From NCBI GenBank assembly GCA_965248255.1, contig CBDFIW010000003.1:2046001-2110000 (forward strand): a stretch of 64,000 nucleotides of DNA. Reading direction: 5' to 3'. Origin of the DNA: JAKZVK01 sp965248255 (GTDB lineage Bacteria; Acidobacteriota; Terriglobia; Bryobacterales; UBA6623). Positions 60,416 through 64,000 of the stretch are shown here, piece by piece; position 1 is the first letter of the stretch, and every line of letters begins with the position of its first letter. The notes beneath the pieces are model-generated. The model was not told the origin of the DNA and did no database searches. It saw only the letters and a program-made list of their open reading frames with translations. The position numbers and the translations under genes are program-made.

Positions 60416-62164
60416 TTACTCCGGGTTCGTCAGAAGCTTCCTGGCGGTGTGCGAGTCGGGATTGAACTCCAACACCTTCAGGAGTTCGTTGCGCGCCGCC
60501 GCCTCGTTTCTAAGCTTTCTGTGGGCGAGGGCCAGGTTGATGCGTGCTGCCTCGAGTCCGGCGTTGCGCGCGAGGGCGTCTTCCCAGAGCTTTGACGCCT
60601 CCCGGTAGCGGCCCTGAAGGGCGAGCTTCCCCCCTAGGTTGACGGTTGCGGTGAGAAGGCTGGGGTCCAGGGATGTGGCCCGTCTGTAGAGTTCGATCGC
60701 TTTTGCTTCATCCCCCCGGCGGTCGTGGAGGAACGCCAGTTGCAGCGAAGCTTGTGGGTCCTCTGCCTCGTGTGCCTGCGCTTTCTCCAGAAGTTGGAAA
60801 GCACGCATGGCATAGGATTGATCTTGTTCCCGGAGCGCGAGCCTGGCATAGGCCAATCCTCGTTCTCGGTCAGTTGCTGTCCCAGCCCAAAACGACACAA
60901 GTTCGCGCTGTGCGTCCGGTGGTTGAGGCTTACGATCCGATCTGCGGGGCATGGAATGGTCGGTGAAAGCGCTATGACCCCCATCGCGAGCCCGTGTCTT
61001 CGGCATGTGGCAAGCCGTGCAATCGTTGCCCTGGCTTTCCGCAAGCTTGGCGTGCTCCGAGGTCAGCTTAGCTTCATGGCAGGAAAGACACCGTGTCCGG
61101 AAATGCTCGGCCCTCTTCGCCGCCGGCGGAACCGCATGCGGATCGTGGCACGTCCCGCACCACAGTCGGTCGCCGGACACCTGTTTGCAGCGGCTCTGCC
61201 AAAGCTTCTCGAAGTGCCCGATGACTTTGATCCCATCGTCTTTCGACGGCGACCACACGAAAGCGACGGTATGATCGCTCAACACGTCGCCGGGCTGAAA
61301 GCTCGATGGCGAACGACCCACGCGAGCGACATTGATCTCACCGGTTAGGTGGCAGCGGGCGCAAACGCTGTCGCGGCGCAACGGTTCCAGCCGGGCTGGG
61401 TTCACGATCGCTCTCGAGCCCTCGGTCGTCGGCGCGCTCATCTTCTCGACATGGCGCGCCCCCGGCCCGTGGCAGCGCTCGCAGCCGATCGCTCCCTCCA
61501 GAAACGGGGCTCCCCGATACTTGTTCTGGGTGCCCTCGATGTGTTGAACCCGGCTGGCGTGGCATTCGAGGCACTGTCGATCGACCGGCCGCGCCACGTC
61601 GAGGCGCTTGTCCTCCTCATAGCCCGGCGCAACATCCCACACCTGGCGGCGCGAGTAGTAAGAGACCGGCGACTGGAACCAGTAACCATCCGCGGAAAAG
61701 ATGTAGCCCCGTGCCGCGGCGCCTGACCCTATGTAGTACTCGAAGCGTTTGCTCCCGCGAAACGCAGGCCGGCCGTGAGCGGGCCGGGTGTTCGCAAACT
61801 CGACGTGCGATGCTGTCTGATCTCCATAGACCCGGTAGCGGATCCCGGAGGATGGGTGCAGGAACGAACTCGGTTGGAACGGAGCGGGGAAAGAGCCGTC
61901 GCCGACTCTACCGCTGCTGCGGCCCATCGGCGTCGTGAAATAGCTTTGATAGATTCTGCTATGGCAGCCTTGGCAAGTCTCGCTCCCGGCGTAAGAGGCC
62001 GGGGGCTCCTGTGCCTGCATGCCAGCCGCCACCACGAGGCAGGCGGCCAACCACAGTATGTGCGGGTGGGCACGGGGCCCCGCCCCTACAAGACGGATGA
62101 TACCGTGTAGGTGGTTGGGCACGACGACCCGCGCTCTCTGTACCTTGCAGCCCACCGTCACCAC
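60416..62164 (-). CDS. Heptahaem cytochrome c with C-terminal TPR domain
   Basis: Up to 582 codons. Seven CXXCH haem sites: CQGCH, CLECH, CERCH, CARCH, CGTCH, CLSCH and CTACH, in the order of the cytochrome c554/NrfA-like multihaem fold. TPRs follow from about residue 430 (EDPQASLQLAFLHDRRGDEA, LEAARINLALAHRKLRNEAA). The signal is HILWLAACLVVAAGMQAQ. The start is unclear: upstream of the signal the frame encodes PNHLHGIIRLVGAGPRAHP, a fragment of a REP-associated transposase, with no good start in between (GTG at 62122 or TTG at 62050 possible). It is probably a periplasmic electron carrier or oxidoreductase bound to the TPR proteins nearby. Confidence 0.85.
   Translation of the reverse strand: MVTVGCKVQRARVVVPNHLHGIIRLVGAGPRAHPHILWLAACLVVAAGMQAQEPPASYAGSETCQGCHSRIYQSYFTTPMGRSSGRVGDGSFPAPFQPSSFLHPSSGIRYRVYGDQTASHVEFANTRPAHGRPAFRGSKRFEYYIGSGAAARGYIFSADGYWFQSPVSYYSRRQVWDVAPGYEEDKRLDVARPVDRQCLECHASRVQHIEGTQNKYRGAPFLEGAIGCERCHGPGARHVEKMSAPTTEGSRAIVNPARLEPLRRDSVCARCHLTGEINVARVGRSPSSFQPGDVLSDHTVAFVWSPSKDDGIKVIGHFEKLWQSRCKQVSGDRLWCGTCHDPHAVPPAAKRAEHFRTRCLSCHEAKLTSEHAKLAESQGNDCTACHMPKTRARDGGHSAFTDHSMPRRSDRKPQPPDAQRELVSFWAGTATDRERGLAYARLALREQDQSYAMRAFQLLEKAQAHEAEDPQASLQLAFLHDRRGDEAKAIELYRRATSLDPSLLTATVNLGGKLALQGRYREASKLWEDALARNAGLEAARINLALAHRKLRNEAAARNELLKVLEFNPDSHTARKLLTNPE
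62060..62130 (-). pseudogene. RAYT (REP-associated HUH transposase) fossil with REP
   Basis: On the minus strand RARVVVPNHLHGIIRLVGAG carries the Y1-transposase HUH motif (His-Leu-His in PNHLHG) of TnpA_REP proteins, fused to a GTAGGGGCGGGGCCCCGTGC REP whose translation gives VGAGPRAH. Only about 20 residues of transposase remain. The fragment is in frame with the downstream cytochrome. Confidence 0.7.
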
Positions 62165-62171
62165 AAGCGAC

Positions 62172-62203
62172 GGATAGGGGCGGGCCCCAGTGCCCGCCCG
62201 CTA
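62172..62203. repeat. REP-like palindrome next to RAYT fossil
   Basis: ATAGGGGCGGGCCCCAGTGC then CCGCCCGC, facing the REP at 62063-62090 in opposite orientation, as in two-REP (BIME-like) arrangements. Confidence 0.65.
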
Positions 62204-62206
62204 AAT

Positions 62207-63097
62207 CTACGATTGGCTCGCAAACCGAAACGCATAGAGCTTGACACCGTACTGCAGCTCAAACCGAAGCCGAATCGTCTGACCCGCAAGTGCCGCCACG
62301 CTGGATTCCCCACGCCACCGCACCGCCTTCTTTGTCGAATTGGCCGTGTGGATGCGGTCGCAATCCTCCAACGTGAACCCAGGGATTGGCTGGCCCGCCT
62401 GATCCTGAATCTCCACACGCAACAGACCTAGGGCCGACGTATCGACGTTCAGCACGGTGCTCAGTTCGTCGAAATAGGGTTGATGCTTCGGTGGCACCGG
62501 AACGGCGAGGTTGACGCGTACATAAGCAACGTACTTCTTGAGCCGGGTGTCGTAGAAACAGACATTTTGGCTGTCCATGCCTCGCGGATACTCGGCCTCC
62601 TTCGGAAAAATGTCCCTATGGATCTCCCGCCACGCGGCGCCGTCCGCGGAGGCGCGCATGACCGTCTCGTTGAACTTTATACCTTCGCTGGCCGAGAACA
62701 GCTTGTAGCGCTCCTCCGGCTTGGCGAGCGGATCCTTGAAGGGAACCCGTTGGCCATCGTATAGGCCGAGGATGTCGCCGGCCTCCGGTGAGTCTCCCGG
62801 TTTCGCGCGGCGCCAGTGCACGCCGTCCTTCGAGAGGGCGTGGAAGCCCTTGAACGTCCCGTCGACCGCGAGAACCGTGTCATAGCCGCGAAGGTTCCCG
62901 ACCAGACACTTCTCATGCGTCTTCACCGGTTGGTTGACGGAGATCCGAACGTGGGTGGCCGAGTCAAGGTAACGCCCATCGATGAATACCTGCTTGCGGC
63001 TGCCGATGTCGTAGGTTGCCGGACCTGGAGGCGCTGTCGAAACAGGAAAGCCGCACAGCAACAAACCAACAAACAAGCCAATGGAACGAACACTCAT
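62207..63097 (-). CDS. Sugar-hydrolase-like exported protein, internally shortened paralogue
   Basis: 297 residues from the ATG at 63097 (GGAGGCG upstream; the ATG overlaps the preceding stop as ATGA). Signal peptide SIGLFVGLLLCGFPVSTA. The N-terminal half (DIGSRKQVFIDGRYLDSATH, AVDGTFKGFHALSKDGVHWR, YKLFSASEGIKFNETVM) resembles five-bladed GH32/43-type propellers in Planctomycetota and Acidobacteriota. At YVAYVRVN it jumps to a C-terminal beta domain (LGLLRVEIQDQAGQPIPGFT) that is about 80% identical to that of the gene upstream. The propeller's second half is missing, so it may be a degenerate duplicate. Confidence 0.75.
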   Translation of the reverse strand: MSVRSIGLFVGLLLCGFPVSTAPPGPATYDIGSRKQVFIDGRYLDSATHVRISVNQPVKTHEKCLVGNLRGYDTVLAVDGTFKGFHALSKDGVHWRRAKPGDSPEAGDILGLYDGQRVPFKDPLAKPEERYKLFSASEGIKFNETVMRASADGAAWREIHRDIFPKEAEYPRGMDSQNVCFYDTRLKKYVAYVRVNLAVPVPPKHQPYFDELSTVLNVDTSALGLLRVEIQDQAGQPIPGFTLEDCDRIHTANSTKKAVRWRGESSVAALAGQTIRLRFELQYGVKLYAFRFASQS

Positions 63098-64000
63098 TGA
63101 GCGCCTCCAAACCGGAACGAATACAGCTTTACGCTGTAACGCAACTCGAACCGCAGGCGCACCGGTTTCCCCTTGAGCGCAGCTAGGCTCGACTCTCCAC
63201 GCCACCGAACGGTCTTGTTCGTCGAATTTGTCGTGTGGATACGGTGGCAGTCCTCTAACGTAAAGCCGGGGATGGGCTTTCCCTGCTGGTCTTGAATTTC
63301 CACTCGCAGCAGCCCCAGCGCCGACGTGTCGACGTTGACGTGCAGTTGGCCGCCGTCAAACGTCACGAATGGCGTTGTGAACTTTCCCCCGGTGTAGTCA
63401 GCCTCGACGGCCGTGAAGCCATCCCTGCGAAAAACCGTGCGCGAGACCGTCGGGCGGTACTCGATGCCTTCCTTGCGCGCCATATGGCTTTCCCACGTCA
63501 CGAAGTACAGCCACATCTCATCGCCGTGAAGAATCAAGCCTCGCACAGGATAGAGGCCGAGCGAGTCGAAAGCCCCCGTCGGGCCCAATGGGATCAGTGG
63601 TTTCCGGTCGTAGCGCTCCCACTGAATACCATCGCGACTCGAAGCGAAACCGATATCCAACGGGCCTTTGTTGAGCCGGCCTCCTTCGGACGCGTAGACG
63701 CTCAAGTCGTCGGCGAGAAACCACGGCCGGTAATGGAGGTAGCGGTTCGGGAACATGACGTACGCGTCTTGCGCGTGCGGGTATTTGATCACCTGGGGCA
63801 TATAAAAGTCCGCCTCGGCGAGGTCGTCGAAGCGTGGATCGCGCTCGTCGGCCTCGAAGACCACTTCCGGCATGGGAAACGACGCGAGATCTTTGGTGAC
63901 GGAGCGGCCGACAGCCCGCAGAAAACACTGCCCGAAGTCTCCACAGCGAGCCTGGAGTCGAGGTGCAACTTCGACGAGCCGGTTTACACGAACATAGGCC
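63094..64000 (-). CDS. Sugar-hydrolase-like protein, N-terminus off window
   Basis: The frame is open to the right edge, so the start lies beyond 64000. From the edge it reads AYVRVNRLVEVAPRLQARCG, then propeller segments (DFYMPQVIKYPHAQDAYVMF, DIGFASSRDGIQWERYDRKP, GDEMWLYFVTWESHM) and the C-terminal beta domain (GLLRVEIQDQQGKPIPGFTL, RWRGESSLAALKGKPVRLRF). It is probably an exported glycoside hydrolase-like protein with a complete propeller, paralogous to and translationally coupled with the gene at 62207. Confidence 0.8.
   Translation of the reverse strand, partial: AYVRVNRLVEVAPRLQARCGDFGQCFLRAVGRSVTKDLASFPMPEVVFEADERDPRFDDLAEADFYMPQVIKYPHAQDAYVMFPNRYLHYRPWFLADDLSVYASEGGRLNKGPLDIGFASSRDGIQWERYDRKPLIPLGPTGAFDSLGLYPVRGLILHGDEMWLYFVTWESHMARKEGIEYRPTVSRTVFRRDGFTAVEADYTGGKFTTPFVTFDGGQLHVNVDTSALGLLRVEIQDQQGKPIPGFTLEDCHRIHTTNSTNKTVRWRGESSLAALKGKPVRLRFELRYSVKLYSFRFGGAQ

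Overview
The window comes from a GC-rich Gram-negative bacterium, most probably an Acidobacteriota (Bryobacterales/Solibacter-like). Planctomycetota or Verrucomicrobiota are less likely alternatives. The case rests on families: PSD1-type cytochromes with DUF1549/DUF1553, DUF1592 and DUF1552 proteins, a Ser/Thr kinase fused to a TolB-like propeller, leucine-rich and TPR secretory proteins, a fabZ-lpxA-lpxI lipid A cluster (hence an LPS outer membrane), and many exported catabolic enzymes. There is no 16S gene, so the assignment is inference. One tRNA (Arg, CCT) is present. I saw no CRISPR array, phage or plasmid backbone.

Layout. 1-9.5 kb: divergent cytochrome/DUF genes (DUF1549-DUF1553 leftward; DUF1592, DUF1552 and a cytochrome c-ankyrin-cyclase-fold fusion rightward). 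10-13 kb: a kinase/TolB gene broken by two frameshifts. 13-24 kb: exported catabolic enzymes (enolase superfamily, sugar isomerase-like TIM barrel truncated by an IS630 element, creatininase-like, frameshifted CocE hydrolase, sialidase-like, tandem alpha/beta hydrolase) and an orphan DUF1552 gene. 24.5-31 kb: two LRR genes built from three repeated modules, an exported RraA-like protein, a PQQ-propeller protein and a small exported unknown. 31-32.2 and 45-46.2 kb: two almost identical 1164-bp IS630 copies. 32.3-38.4 kb: lipid A genes, M20 peptidase, SDR protein, a deleted TPP-enzyme pseudogene and an amidohydrolase. 38.8-40.4 kb: two 185-bp TA-flanked MITE-like repeats around a decayed membrane-protein gene and an IS1380 fragment. 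40.4-55.6 kb: adenosine deaminase, beta-helix protein, SelA-like PLP protein, creatininase, serine beta-lactamase-like hydrolase, ferredoxin, MFS transporter, CDGSH protein, aminotransferase, a GxxExxY protein inside an inverted repeat, phosphotransacylase and an HMGL-like synthase. 55.9 kb: tRNA-Arg. 56-64 kb: TPR proteins, a heptahaem cytochrome-TPR protein and two paralogous sugar-hydrolase-like genes, the second running off the right edge.

How it works together. Much of the window encodes a secretory and periplasmic lifestyle: degradation of glycans, esters and amides outside the cytoplasm, cytochrome/DUF complexes of unknown role, and repeat-protein scaffolds. A small housekeeping core (lipid A, acyl-CoA and amino-acid metabolism, tRNA) is interleaved. 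Intergenic spaces hold several families of short palindromes (REP-like), and a fossil of a REP-associated HUH transposase (RAYT) appears fused to the start of the heptahaem cytochrome. Gene decay is visible at seven or more loci through insertions, deletions and single-base frameshifts. Some of the frameshifts may be assembly errors.
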